Notes: generated from the sequence alone by a model not told the origin. A stretch of 17,473 nt of DNA from Verrucomicrobiota bacterium (GCA_003219115.1 QHPN01000070.1:1-17473); one strand, 5' to 3'. Positions 1-8,238 are shown, numbered from the stretch's first letter. Numbers and translations: made by a program.

Positions 1-2
1 GG

Positions 3-1094
3 ATGGTTTCGATCAATAACGAGGCGTTGACCGACAAAGTCCTGGCCGGAGAACGGATCGCCTCAGATGAGGCACTCTTATTATATGAGTGGCCGCTGGA
101 GGAACTGGGGGCGCTGGCGGATCATCGCCGGCGACAAGCCAAGCGTTCATCCTACAACGGCGCGGGCAACGAAATCGTTACCTACATCGTCGATCGCAAC
201 ATCAATTACACGAACGTCTGCAACGTTTACTGCAAGTTCTGCGCGTTTTATCGCACCGAAAAGGACGACGACCATTATGTCATCACGTTCGAGCAGCTCG
301 ATCAAAAGTTGGATGAACTTTGCGCTGTCGGCGGGGTTCAAATCCTGATGCAGGGCGGACATCACCCGAAGCTGGGCTTCGAATGGTATATCGATTTGCT
401 GCACCACATCCGAGAGAAATATCCGCAGATCAATATTCATGGGTTCAGCCCGCCGGAGTTCCAACACTTCTCGGAAGTTTTTGGAATGCCATTGCTGGAA
501 GTGCTCGCGAAATTCAAGGAAGCCGGCCTCGGCTCCATCCCCGGTGGTGGTGGCGAAATTCTGGTTGACCGGGTGCGCCAAAGAATTTCGCCACTCAAAA
601 TCAAGAGTGACGAATGGCTGGAGGTGATGCAGGTCGCGCACGAACTGGGATTGAAATCGAGCGCGACGATGATGTTCGGTCACGTCGAAACCATCGCCGA
701 GCGGGTGGAACATTTGCAGCGAATTCGCGAGCAACAGGACCGCAGTGGCGGCTTTACCGCTTTCATTTGCTGGACCTTCCAGCCGGAGAACACGGTTCTG
801 AAAATGAAACATAAGACGAGCGTGGCGGAATATTTGCGGACGCAGGCGCTGGCCCGGATTTTTTTGGACAACATCGAGAATATCCAGAGCTCCTGGGTGA
901 CGCAGGGGCCGGGGATTGGGCAGGTGGCATTGAAATTTGGGGCCAACGATTTCGGGAGCGTGATGATGGAAGAAAATGTGGTAAGCAGCGCCGGAACAAC
1001 GTTTCGGCTGGACGCCGAACAAATCGAGAGCCTCATTTGCGAAGCGGGTTATGCGCCGCGCCGCCGCAACAACTGGTATGAATTGCTCAGTTAG
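3..1094 (+). CDS. mqnC: Cyclic dehypoxanthinyl futalosine synthase, radical SAM
   Basis: This enzyme makes the cyclic dehypoxanthine futalosine intermediate of the futalosine route to menaquinone, a cytosolic radical-SAM cyclisation of dehypoxanthinyl futalosine. The 363-residue protein has the usual MqnC length. The radical-SAM cluster motif CX3CX2C is at Cys73, Cys77 and Cys80 (NVCNVYCKFC), inside the family-typical NYTNVC...CAFYR segment. QGGHHP, HGFSPPE and the glycine-rich IPGGGGEIL follow in the order expected for MqnC, and SSATMMFGH with a WTFQPENT stretch supports the TIM-barrel core. MqnE (aminofutalosine synthase) is the nearest alternative, but the HGFSPPE and WTFQPENT segments fit MqnC better. 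The ATG lies two bases from the window edge, so the ribosome binding site and any further upstream start cannot be judged. No other menaquinone gene is next to it here. Confidence 0.93.
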   Translation: MVSINNEALTDKVLAGERIASDEALLLYEWPLEELGALADHRRRQAKRSSYNGAGNEIVTYIVDRNINYTNVCNVYCKFCAFYRTEKDDDHYVITFEQLDQKLDELCAVGGVQILMQGGHHPKLGFEWYIDLLHHIREKYPQINIHGFSPPEFQHFSEVFGMPLLEVLAKFKEAGLGSIPGGGGEILVDRVRQRISPLKIKSDEWLEVMQVAHELGLKSSATMMFGHVETIAERVEHLQRIREQQDRSGGFTAFICWTFQPENTVLKMKHKTSVAEYLRTQALARIFLDNIENIQSSWVTQGPGIGQVALKFGANDFGSVMMEENVVSSAGTTFRLDAEQIESLICEAGYAPRRRNNWYELLS

Positions 1095-1128
1095 ATTAGG
1101 TGTGGAGACGCTTGCATCGATTTGGCCC

Positions 1129-1158
1129 TTGACGATAATCAGCTCCCTGTGAAGTAAT
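1129..1158 (+). promoter_or_regulatory. Possible sigma70-type promoter before bamA
   Basis: In the 105-bp gap between mqnC and bamA there is a TTGACG box (1129-1134, five of six matches to TTGACA), an 18-bp spacer, and AGTAAT (1153-1158, four of six matches to TATAAT). It lies about 40 bp upstream of the bamA ATG. This is pattern matching only, and the -10 box is weak. Confidence 0.3.
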
Positions 1159-1199
1159 ACGCCGCATCTCCCCCACCGCGGCCCGAAGAAGTCCCCGAA

Positions 1200-3539
1200 A
1201 TGTTTTATAATTTGATATGCCGCTGTTTGGGATGGAAATCCTTTGCCGTTATTCTCGGTAGCGCCATGGCATTAGCGGCAAGGGCGCAATCGCCACCAGA
1301 CGCCGCGCACCAAGGACCGCCGATTGTTCGCTCGATCGACGTTCAGTACACCGGCCCGGCCACGATCAGCCGGGCGCGAGTCCTGGCGCAGATGCGGACG
1401 AAGGTTGGACGGCCTTATTCAGAATTAGTGGCCGAGGACGACATCCGCACTATTTACGCCACCGGGCATGTGGACAATGTTCGCATTTTCGGTCAACCAC
1501 AAGCTGACGGCGTACGAGTAATCGTGGCGATACAGACGCGGACGATGCTGAATGAAATTCAGATCGATGGCGCGACGCGGATTAAGCCGAAGAAGTTGCG
1601 CAAGGATATCGGCGTGAAATTAAACACGCCGCTGAAGGAAGAGGATTTGGAAAAGGGCCGGGAAAAGATCATCGAGATTTATCAGGCGCGCGGGTTCACC
1701 GACATCGATGTGCAGTTTCACGTTGAGCCGATTGATGCCACCCGCGGCACTTCTCGCGTCGTTTACACCATCAGTGAAGGAATAAAAGGGGCGATCAGTC
1801 GGATCCTTTTCGAAGGCAACACGCATTTTTCGCAGCAGACGCTGCGGAAACAGATGAAGACCAAAGGTAAAACGATCATTTCCGCTCTCGATAAATCTGG
1901 TCGCCTGGATGAAACCCAATTGCAGGACGACGTCCAGAAGGTCCGCGAGTTTTACCAGAATCATGGCTACATCGACGTTGTCGTGCGTGAGGTTCGCAAA
2001 GAGCGGACGAGCGGTGGGGCATTGCACATCGTGATCGCGATCGATGAAGGACCGCAGTATCACGTCGGCAAGCTGAGCTTCATTGGCTACAAAGCGACGA
2101 GTGAGGACAAGTTGCGGGCGGTAGTGAAAACCCACGAAGGCGCGGTCTACTCGGCAAAAGCAATCAAGGAGGATGCCAAAGCCATCGCCGACGCTTACGG
2201 CAGCGGCGGCTATGTTGACCTGACAGTCGTCCCGGAAAGTTCGCTGTCGCATGGCGGGTTAATCGATCTCACCTATCGAATCGATGAGGGCCAGCGCTCC
2301 TACGTCGAACGCATCAATATCTCTGGCAATACGCGGACGAAAGACAAAGTGATTCGACGCGAAGTGTTGATCGCACCGGGTGATGTTTTCAACACCGTGC
2401 GAGTAGAGACGAGCAAAAAGCGCCTGGACAATCTTGGCTATTTCAGCAAGGTCGACGCTTTTCCGGTCGATACTGGCGTGGAAGGACGCAAGAACCTTGA
2501 CCTTCTGGTCGAGGAAAAGCGGACCGGTTCGCTTAACTTCGGCGCCGGGTTCAGCACGATCGATAGTCTGATCGGATTTGTTGAGCTGACGCAGGGAAAT
2601 TTTGACATCACGAACTGGCCAAGCCTGACCGGTGGCGGACAGAAGTTTCGCATCCGCCTGCAGGGTGGGACCCAGCGGAGAGATGCCGAGGTCACATTCA
2701 CCGAACCGTGGTTGTTGGATCGGCCAATTTCCCTGAGCTACGCCACCTATTATCACGAGGCGGATTATTTGAGCTCGGTTTACGACGAACGGAGTTACGG
2801 ATTTGCGCTGGATATACGGAAAGCTCTGTTGCCTTATCTTTACGCCTCGATCGGATACCACTTTGAAGACGTGGACGCAATCAACGTTGCTATTGACGCA
2901 ACACCGGAGCTACGAGCCGAGCTCGGGCCGTCGACCAAAAGCACCGTCTCGGCCAGCCTGGTTTACGATAATCGCGATAATCCGTTCCTTACCCGCAGAG
3001 GCGAACGTATTAGCTACACTTGGTACGTCGCCGGGTTCCCGAGCGGCGGAACCGAACATATTTACGGCTTCGATATTGAAGCTTCAAAATATTGGCGCCT
3101 GCCGTTGGACATGATTTTACTGGTAAATTCGGAGGTTGCCGGGGTTGACGCCTTAGACGAACAAGAAAACAGACTGGTCAAGATTTACGACCGTCTTTTC
3201 CTCGGTGGTTCCAACAATCTTCGCGGCTTTGAATACCGCGATGTCGGTCCGAAAGATAAGCACGGCGAACCGCTTGGTGGGCAAAGCATGGCCCGAACAA
3301 CGGTCGAATTAACCTTCCCGATTATCGAGAAAGCGCGCGGCGCAATCTTCTATGACAACGGCTTTGTGAATGTAAATCCGTGGGATTATAATTTTAACGA
3401 TTTTTCTGCCGACGTCGGTTTAGGCTTGCGTCTGGACTTGCCAATTGGTCCACTTCGTATTGACTACGGCATTCCGATTCAGGGGCCACACCACCTCGGT
3501 AGCGGGAAGATCAACTTCAACGTTGGCTATCAATTTTGA
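1200..3539 (+). CDS. bamA: Outer membrane protein assembly factor BamA
   Basis: BamA is the Omp85-family core of the beta-barrel assembly machinery and inserts outer-membrane proteins. The 779-residue protein begins with a signal peptide (about residues 1-30, ending ALAARAQ). It continues with a series of POTRA domains, apparently five, to about residue 440; repeated beta-alpha-alpha-beta-beta blocks such as ISEGIKGAISRILFEGN and IDEGQRSYVERINISGN are visible. A C-terminal 16-strand-type barrel follows. The conserved loop-6 LRGF motif (VRGF/Y class) is at about 674-677, and the chain ends in a C-terminal Phe (NVGYQF), the usual outer-membrane insertion signal. The length is normal for BamA. 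The gene is followed 56 bp later by an OmpH/Skp chaperone gene, the classical neighbour of bamA. No strong Shine-Dalgarno precedes the ATG. Confidence 0.95.
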   Translation: MFYNLICRCLGWKSFAVILGSAMALAARAQSPPDAAHQGPPIVRSIDVQYTGPATISRARVLAQMRTKVGRPYSELVAEDDIRTIYATGHVDNVRIFGQPQADGVRVIVAIQTRTMLNEIQIDGATRIKPKKLRKDIGVKLNTPLKEEDLEKGREKIIEIYQARGFTDIDVQFHVEPIDATRGTSRVVYTISEGIKGAISRILFEGNTHFSQQTLRKQMKTKGKTIISALDKSGRLDETQLQDDVQKVREFYQNHGYIDVVVREVRKERTSGGALHIVIAIDEGPQYHVGKLSFIGYKATSEDKLRAVVKTHEGAVYSAKAIKEDAKAIADAYGSGGYVDLTVVPESSLSHGGLIDLTYRIDEGQRSYVERINISGNTRTKDKVIRREVLIAPGDVFNTVRVETSKKRLDNLGYFSKVDAFPVDTGVEGRKNLDLLVEEKRTGSLNFGAGFSTIDSLIGFVELTQGNFDITNWPSLTGGGQKFRIRLQGGTQRRDAEVTFTEPWLLDRPISLSYATYYHEADYLSSVYDERSYGFALDIRKALLPYLYASIGYHFEDVDAINVAIDATPELRAELGPSTKSTVSASLVYDNRDNPFLTRRGERISYTWYVAGFPSGGTEHIYGFDIEASKYWRLPLDMILLVNSEVAGVDALDEQENRLVKIYDRLFLGGSNNLRGFEYRDVGPKDKHGEPLGGQSMARTTVELTFPIIEKARGAIFYDNGFVNVNPWDYNFNDFSADVGLGLRLDLPIGPLRIDYGIPIQGPHHLGSGKINFNVGYQF

Positions 3540-3595
3540 ACACAAACTAACAAAGGCGGTCTAACGCCACGCAAAACAAGTAACTCTATCGTTTT

Positions 3596-4276
3596 ATGAA
3601 GAAACTGCTCTCTCTCGCCCTCACTTCTATGCTGGCGCTGCCGCTGGCTGCATTTGGCCAGGGCACGGTCAAGATCGGGACCATTAACATGGACCGTGCC
3701 TTCAAAGAATACAGCAAGACCAAGGAAGCCGAGAAAAAGGTTAACGACGCCAAAGATGCGGCGAAAAAAGAATTCGATGATAGGACGGATTCGTACAAAA
3801 AGGCCCTTGAAGAAGTCAACAATCTCAACAAGCAGCTCGAATCCACGGCCCTGAGTGCGGACAAAAAGACCCAATTGGCGAAAGATCGCGACGACAAGAT
3901 CAACAACATTAAGAATATGGAACGCGAAATTAACGAGTTCCGGGTCACACGCGAAAACCAATTGCGGGAACAGGCTTTGCGAATGCGCGACGGCATCGTC
4001 AAAGAAATTATGGATGTCGTAAAAGAAATTATGGATGTCGTAAATGACAAGGTAAAGACCCTGAACATGGACCTCGTGTTCGACAAATCGGGACTGAGTG
4101 TGAATGGGGTCCCTGCGCTCCTCTACTCGCGCGATAGTTATGATTTCACCAACGATGTTGTGACTGCGTTAAACAAGCCGGGCCGCAGCAGCACTGTCAT
4201 GAACGAGGCGCCTGCCGCGTCACCGGCTGGTCCGACAGTGACGACCAAGCCAACCCCCACTCCGAAAAAGCCGTAG
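3596..4276 (+). CDS. OmpH/Skp-family periplasmic chaperone with heptad duplication
   Basis: This is a periplasmic holdase of the OmpH (Skp) family, expected to carry unfolded outer-membrane proteins to BamA, which is encoded just upstream. The signal peptide is residues 1-22 (MKKLLSLALTSMLALPLAAFGQ). It is followed by the family-typical beta strand and start of helix (KIGTINMDRAFKEYSKTKEAEK). A long charged coiled coil spans about residues 35-155, and a short C-terminal body reads LDLVFDKSG-like (DLVFDKSGLSVNGVPALLYSRD). The C-terminal tail from about residue 200 is Pro/Thr/Ala-rich and low complexity. A perfect 21-bp tandem duplication at 4001-4042 repeats KEIMDVV (residues 136-142 and 143-149), adding exactly one heptad. 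The gene ends at an intrinsic terminator, so it probably closes the bamA transcript. Length is slightly above the usual 160-200 residues because of the tail. Confidence 0.9.
   Translation: MKKLLSLALTSMLALPLAAFGQGTVKIGTINMDRAFKEYSKTKEAEKKVNDAKDAAKKEFDDRTDSYKKALEEVNNLNKQLESTALSADKKTQLAKDRDDKINNIKNMEREINEFRVTRENQLREQALRMRDGIVKEIMDVVKEIMDVVNDKVKTLNMDLVFDKSGLSVNGVPALLYSRDSYDFTNDVVTALNKPGRSSTVMNEAPAASPAGPTVTTKPTPTPKKP
4001..4042 (+). repeat. Perfect 21-bp tandem duplication inside ompH
   Basis: Two identical 21-nt copies lie head to tail: 4001-4021 and 4022-4042, each reading AAAGAAATTATGGATGTCGT plus A. They are in frame and encode KEIMDVV twice. The copies show no divergence, which suggests recent origin or an assembly artefact. 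Confidence 0.95.
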
Positions 4277-4292
4277 GTCCACTTTTCTTCGC

Positions 4293-4331
4293 AAACGCAC
4301 GCCAGCGAAAGTCGGCGTGCGTTTTGTTTTT
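4293..4331 (+). terminator. Intrinsic terminator after ompH
   Basis: AAACGCACGCC (4293-4303) is perfectly complementary to GGCGTGCGTTT (4314-4324), giving an 11-bp stem around a 10-nt loop. It is followed by a T-rich tract, TTTTGTTTTT (4322-4331). It starts 17 nt after the ompH stop codon. The hairpin covers the GTG at 4317 that could otherwise be taken as the start of the next gene, which argues for the ATG at 4335. Confidence 0.8.
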
Positions 4332-4334
4332 GTG

Positions 4335-5168
4335 ATGTCGCGTCTTTCCCGCCTGTTGCTGACGCGATCGGTCTTTGGTGTATCGCTACTAACGACTCTT
4401 GGGCTCTTCCCCTCACAGGAAACCAAAGGCGGACCTGACTGGGCTTCGACTTTAACTCATGACTCCCGCGGCAATTTTCCTGATCCGCGAACGGCCCATG
4501 CAACTTACGTTTACGGGTGGAGCGGAATCACCGCGGGAACGTCGGAAGCATATTTTCATCGCGGCGGACAACAAACGTTTGTTTTGGAAGGAAAAGGGCG
4601 CACGGTGGGCCTTGCCCGCATCCTCTGGAAATTTGATCTAAGCTATCGTTCGGTGGCGAATGCCCAGACTTTGCGCCCACTCGAAACGCACCAGATCGAA
4701 ACCGCGCGTGGCAAGCGCATTGAGACAAACGTCAAGTACTCCGGCGCAGGAGTGAGCAGCACCCGCACGGAAGCCAATCGTGCCACACCCACCGTCAAGG
4801 ATTTCGCACTGGAGAATTTGTATGATCTCCATTCCGTTTTTCTCTACCTGCGCAGTCAGCCGTTGCGCGATCGCAGCGTCTACCGCGTGGCGGTTTATCC
4901 GGCCAATTCCGTCTATGTCGCCACCGTCACCGTGATGGGACGCGAGCATCTGCGCGTGCGCTCGGGAAATTACAACGCGATCAAAATGGATCTGAAATTG
5001 CAGCGGGTGAACAAAAAGAATGAGCTCGAGCCGCATCGGAAATTCAAACGCGCAAACATCTGGCTTTCAGACGACAACGATCGCGTGCTCCTTCGAATCG
5101 AGAGCCAGATTTTTGTCGGAACAGTTACCGCGGAGTTGCAGTCGATTCGTTTCGACAACGATCAGTGA
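4335..5168 (+). CDS. Secreted DUF3108-like protein
   Basis: The protein has 277 residues from the ATG at 4335. I chose this over an in-frame GTG at 4317, which sits inside the preceding terminator hairpin. The N-terminus (MSRLSRLLLT...LLTTLGLF) is basic then hydrophobic, like a signal peptide. The body is rich in beta strands and resembles DUF3108 proteins: an early W-x-G-I-x-A-G-T-S stretch, a central FALENLYDLHSVFLYLRSQP helix, then YRVAVYPANSVYVATVTVMG, and near the end the ANIWLSDDNDRVLLRIESQI strand pair. The DUF3108 family is uncharacterised and thought to act in the envelope. The stop codon overlaps the stop of the convergent downstream gene (5162-5168). Assignment to DUF3108 is by pattern recognition only. 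Confidence 0.7.
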   Translation: MSRLSRLLLTRSVFGVSLLTTLGLFPSQETKGGPDWASTLTHDSRGNFPDPRTAHATYVYGWSGITAGTSEAYFHRGGQQTFVLEGKGRTVGLARILWKFDLSYRSVANAQTLRPLETHQIETARGKRIETNVKYSGAGVSSTRTEANRATPTVKDFALENLYDLHSVFLYLRSQPLRDRSVYRVAVYPANSVYVATVTVMGREHLRVRSGNYNAIKMDLKLQRVNKKNELEPHRKFKRANIWLSDDNDRVLLRIESQIFVGTVTAELQSIRFDNDQ

Positions 5169-5908
5169 ATCCATTCGCCCCGTACCGGCGGCTCCTCGGC
5201 GGGCACAACACGACGGCGCGGAATTTCCATGGAGGTACGGCCGTTTTGGCCGGGCAACAAACCGAGCGCAGCCAACGTCTCCATGTCGAGCCGGCCGTTG
5301 GGCACAATTCCCAGGCGCGACTGAAATGCGCGGATAGAAAACTCCAGATTCGGGCTGAAGATCCCGTCGCCGGCACCTTTGTAAAAACCGCGCCGCCGCA
5401 GCAGTGTTTGAGCGCCGACGACAACACGCTGTTGTAATTCCGGAGGCGCGGTTGCGTAGGGCGTATTGCTAAAAATACTCGCAGTGGATTCCGATGGTGC
5501 CGGTTCCGCTCGCGCAGTTTGCGCATCGCGCGGCGGAGGCGTGGCTTCTCCCGGCTGTTCCTCCGCGGTTCCGTCATTCCCACGGCGCTGAGGTTGCGGC
5601 GTGGGCGTTGAAGCAGAGGAAGAAGCAGTGCCGGAGTGCAAAGCGCGCAATGTTTGTTCGTCCAACTCTCCGGTGACTGGCAGCCCGCTACGGATTTGAA
5701 ATCGCCGGATCGCTGCGATCGTATCCGAGTTTTTCTCTCCGTTGATCTGGCCGATATAATAGCCTTGCTCTTTGAGTTCCTGCTGGGCCTCCTGAACCGT
5801 GCTGTCAGCCCGCGTCAACTGCGCCAGCGCGATCGTCAGGACAATCGTTGCAATTTTTCCTTTCATCGCTGCGGGCAATTTTGACGCCTTCGCCATTCCC
5901 TTATTCAT
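5162..5908 (-). CDS. Secreted protein with two peptidoglycan-binding domains
   Basis: The protein has 248 residues. A hydrophobic export segment lies at about 18-34. A first PG_binding_1 domain is at about 36-92 (VQEAQQELKEQGYYIGQINGE...AIRRFQIRSGLPVTGELDEQTLRAL). A Pro/Thr/Ala-rich linker follows (about 93-150). A second such domain is at about 160-220 (AQTLLRRRGFYKGAGDGIF...AFQSRLGIVPNGRLDMETLAALG). No catalytic domain is present, so it probably acts as a cell-wall-anchoring or adaptor protein. Its ATG overlaps the stop of the amidase gene by ATGA (5905-5908), implying translational coupling. A start at Met15 (5866) would give a more classical signal peptide and cannot be excluded. The coupling to an amidase makes it a plausible partner for that enzyme on the sacculus. 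Confidence 0.85.
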   Translation of the reverse strand: MNKGMAKASKLPAAMKGKIATIVLTIALAQLTRADSTVQEAQQELKEQGYYIGQINGEKNSDTIAAIRRFQIRSGLPVTGELDEQTLRALHSGTASSSASTPTPQPQRRGNDGTAEEQPGEATPPPRDAQTARAEPAPSESTASIFSNTPYATAPPELQQRVVVGAQTLLRRRGFYKGAGDGIFSPNLEFSIRAFQSRLGIVPNGRLDMETLAALGLLPGQNGRTSMEIPRRRVVPAEEPPVRGEWIH

Positions 5909-6696
5909 GGACTCGCTTCTTCCGCATTACCAGCCGATGCTTTAACGGTGTCCCGGTACTTCAAAATGCCCTCGGTTATTCCCATCGCCAGTAGTTCGCG
6001 ATAATTCGCGTCCGCCAGCTTCCCGATATCATTCTTGCCCGTTAAAAAACCTCCTTCCACCAGCACGGCGGGATGCCGCACATTGGCCAGCACATAAAAC
6101 TGCTGCGCCTTTGTGCCACGATTAGCGGCTTGGGTGCGCGCGACCAGTTGTTGCTGAATAAATTGAGCCAGACTCTGACTTTCCAGATTCGGCCGAGGAT
6201 TGGCGACCTTCTGCAGAAAAGGAAGCCAGCTTGCGATCACTGGAATGCCAGTGGCCTGTTGCGCTGCGAAATAGGTTTCGATGCCGCTCACGTTCGGGCG
6301 AAGCCCATCATTAAGATGAATGCTCACGACCACGGCATTATTAGCGCGGTTAATCAACTGCGCCCGGTCACCTAACGAAACGTAGGAGTCTCCATTCCGC
6401 GTCAGCAATGTCATTATGCCTTGCGCGTCAAGAAGCCGATCGACTCGTTGAGCGATGTCCAGGGTCAGGTCCTTTTCCAAAACCCCGCCCGCGATTGCGC
6501 CGGAATCCTGCCCACCATGTCCCGGGTCGAGGACGACCAGCGCGAACGGTTCCGCTTTTTTGTGGTGGGGAACGAAGAGGCGCGGCGAGATTGGCTCAGG
6601 CGTGAGGAGAAGGGTCAGAAACGACCCTGCCATCAACAAGAACCCGAACCACGCGATGATTTCGCTCGCCCTGGTTGAGAGGCGGAAACGCGCCAT
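5905..6696 (-). CDS. N-acetylmuramoyl-L-alanine amidase (Amidase_3)
   Basis: This is a zinc amidase that cuts the bond between N-acetylmuramic acid and the L-Ala of the stem peptide. The protein has 263 residues. One N-terminal hydrophobic segment at about 12-32 acts as an uncleaved anchor or signal. The Amidase_3 domain follows from about 51. The zinc and catalytic residues are all visible: His60 in LDPGHGG, Glu74 in GVLEKD, His127 in VSIHLND, and Glu214 in VLVEGGFLTG. There is no AMIN or SPOR domain, but the next gene supplies two peptidoglycan-binding domains in trans. The ATG is separated by one nucleotide from the prcA stop (TAG-A-ATG). It is therefore almost certainly on the proteasome transcript, an unusual partnership for a cell-wall enzyme. 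Confidence 0.92.
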   Translation of the reverse strand: MARFRLSTRASEIIAWFGFLLMAGSFLTLLLTPEPISPRLFVPHHKKAEPFALVVLDPGHGGQDSGAIAGGVLEKDLTLDIAQRVDRLLDAQGIMTLLTRNGDSYVSLGDRAQLINRANNAVVVSIHLNDGLRPNVSGIETYFAAQQATGIPVIASWLPFLQKVANPRPNLESQSLAQFIQQQLVARTQAANRGTKAQQFYVLANVRHPAVLVEGGFLTGKNDIGKLADANYRELLAMGITEGILKYRDTVKASAGNAEEASP

Positions 6697-6697
6697 T

Positions 6698-7453
6698 CTA
6701 TTTCGTGATCAACGGTTCCAGCTCGCTCGCTTCCACGGCGCGATATCGCACCGCCATGTTCGCATTACGCTCCAGCACCGCCGCTGAAATTGTCGCATTT
6801 CCCAGTCGCTCGCTCCGTTGTCGCCGGATTTCATCCTCTCCCGGCACAGCATCGTCCGCTTTTAACCGCCCAATTAACCAGCTATCCAGTGCGAGTTCGA
6901 GGGTTTCCGCCAGATTTTTGCCACTGCGAAATTGTTTGCGCAGAAATTCGATCATTTGTTCGGCCGATTTTTTCGTCGCCGCCAGAACCGCAAAGGGGCT
7001 GTTGCCCTCGTTGGTCGAGCGAAGATTAATAGCGCCGTCGTATTCCACGTCCAGAAAGAGATCGTCAGCCGGAGTTGCTCCAATCTCGACAAAGAGCAAG
7101 CGCGCCAGGAAAGGAGCACCATAAATCTGCTCGAACGCATTTTTCATCACCGGACTTAACGAGTAATAGGCAAGGCGCCGCAGTGAAACATCCGCAGCCG
7201 AGCGGGTAAAACCTTCGGTGCTGGCAAGTTCAATCGCAGCCATGCGCAGACGTTCAATGTCACCCGGATGTCCGATGGCACCGAGCGCAATTCGGTTATA
7301 AATCTCGAAAAGCTTTTGCTGGCCGACAGTGAACAACAAAATCCCCCCGGCATAACCGACCGCAACCACCGGGCTGCCGGTCGCGAGCTGCATCTCGATG
7401 TAATCGCGGCGCGTCCCGATTGCTTCCACCCAGCGATACGGCTCTTCAATCAT
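6698..7453 (-). CDS. prcA: Bacterial 20S proteasome alpha subunit
   Basis: This is the structural alpha-ring subunit of a bacterial 20S proteasome. The ring gates substrate entry and docks the ATPase. The protein has 251 residues, close to the known length of actinobacterial PrcA. Recognisable PrcA segments include the entrance-helix region MIEEPYRWVEAIGTRRDYIE, then SPVVAVGYAGGILLF, KLFEIYNRIALGAIGHPGDI, RLRMAAIELASTEGFTRSAADVS and FVEIGATPADD. As expected for an alpha subunit there is no N-terminal threonine nucleophile at the strand that begins AVGYAGG. A charged C-terminal tail (about residues 190-251) extends past the core. The ATG overlaps the prcB stop (ATGA, 7450-7453), giving the expected 1:1 coupled synthesis. 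The gene order beta then alpha matches known Pup- and UBact-proteasome loci. Confidence 0.92.
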   Translation of the reverse strand: MIEEPYRWVEAIGTRRDYIEMQLATGSPVVAVGYAGGILLFTVGQQKLFEIYNRIALGAIGHPGDIERLRMAAIELASTEGFTRSAADVSLRRLAYYSLSPVMKNAFEQIYGAPFLARLLFVEIGATPADDLFLDVEYDGAINLRSTNEGNSPFAVLAATKKSAEQMIEFLRKQFRSGKNLAETLELALDSWLIGRLKADDAVPGEDEIRRQRSERLGNATISAAVLERNANMAVRYRAVEASELEPLITK

Positions 7454-8238
7454 TCGACGCGTTTGTGGAATAACTCGGCGATTTTTTCTTCCGGCAATGT
7501 GCGAATGCCGTCGGCCCCAACGATTTTCATTACCGGAAAAATTTTGGCATGCCGATCGATTCCCCCGGTCGCGGTATCGGCTTCCGCGGCGGTATCGAGG
7601 GACCGTAAAGCGACCACGACCGCTTCGTCCTCGCTAATCTTTTGCAGAGGCTTTTCGCCCCAGGTATTCTCGTAATACAAAATCCCACGCACCGCCGGCG
7701 AGCCTGAGCCGGTTGCGGCGAAATCAGTCGCTTCGAATTGCGCTCCCATGGCGTCGTAGAAATAGAGGCGGGCGGAAGGTAAAGCGTTGGTATCGAACGT
7801 CGCGAAAATCGGGACTACGACCCCAATACCTTGAAGGGCGAAACCAAAGTTGTCGCGCAACAATTTCGAAAGCGCGCGCACTTTGCCGTCGACGCTCATC
7901 TCCTGCAACTGGGTGCGGCGAAAAAATTGAAAGGAATGTTCGAGCACGCGCGCCATTTCCCACGCCGTCGCAGGAACCCCCGCGATCGCCATGATCGAAC
8001 GCCGATCAATTTCCAGGACCTTGTCGGCGCGATCGTATACGACGGTGTTTCCGGAAGTAGCGCGCCGGTCGCCCGCCACTAACACGCCATCGGCGAATTT
8101 GAAGGCAAGGATAGTGGTGGATTCCGTTAGCACAATCTCGGCGCGCGTATTTACAATTGGCGCAGGAGGCGCGAGCAAACCCTGGCGGCGAAGCAAGGAT
8201 GGAAAATCCGCTCCAAAATCGAGCGCCGGTTTGTCCAT
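7450..8238 (-). CDS. prcB: Bacterial 20S proteasome beta subunit (Thr protease)
   Basis: This is the proteolytic beta subunit, an Ntn-hydrolase whose N-terminal Thr is freed by autocleavage. The start at 8238 (MDKPALDF) gives 262 residues and shares one base with the UBact stop (TAATG). A longer reading to 8376 would only run over the UBact gene in another frame. A 40-residue propeptide ends at ...LTES, and the mature chain begins TTILAFKFADGVLVAGDRR. Numbering from Thr41 as Thr1, the catalytic Asp17 (AGDRR) and Lys33 (ADKVLEI) are exactly in register. ATGSGSPAVRG and AEADTATGGIDRHAKIF match later PrcB motifs. The residue before Thr1 is Ser instead of the usual Gly. It forms one operon with UBact and prcA. 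Confidence 0.95.
   Translation of the reverse strand: MDKPALDFGADFPSLLRRQGLLAPPAPIVNTRAEIVLTESTTILAFKFADGVLVAGDRRATSGNTVVYDRADKVLEIDRRSIMAIAGVPATAWEMARVLEHSFQFFRRTQLQEMSVDGKVRALSKLLRDNFGFALQGIGVVVPIFATFDTNALPSARLYFYDAMGAQFEATDFAATGSGSPAVRGILYYENTWGEKPLQKISEDEAVVVALRSLDTAAEADTATGGIDRHAKIFPVMKIVGADGIRTLPEEKIAELFHKRVE

Noticed and set aside
147..1022. Long open frame antisense to mqnC (291 residues)
   Set aside because: It is a shadow of a strongly recognised radical-SAM gene, its sequence has no recognisable domain, and GC-rich codon use creates such frames.
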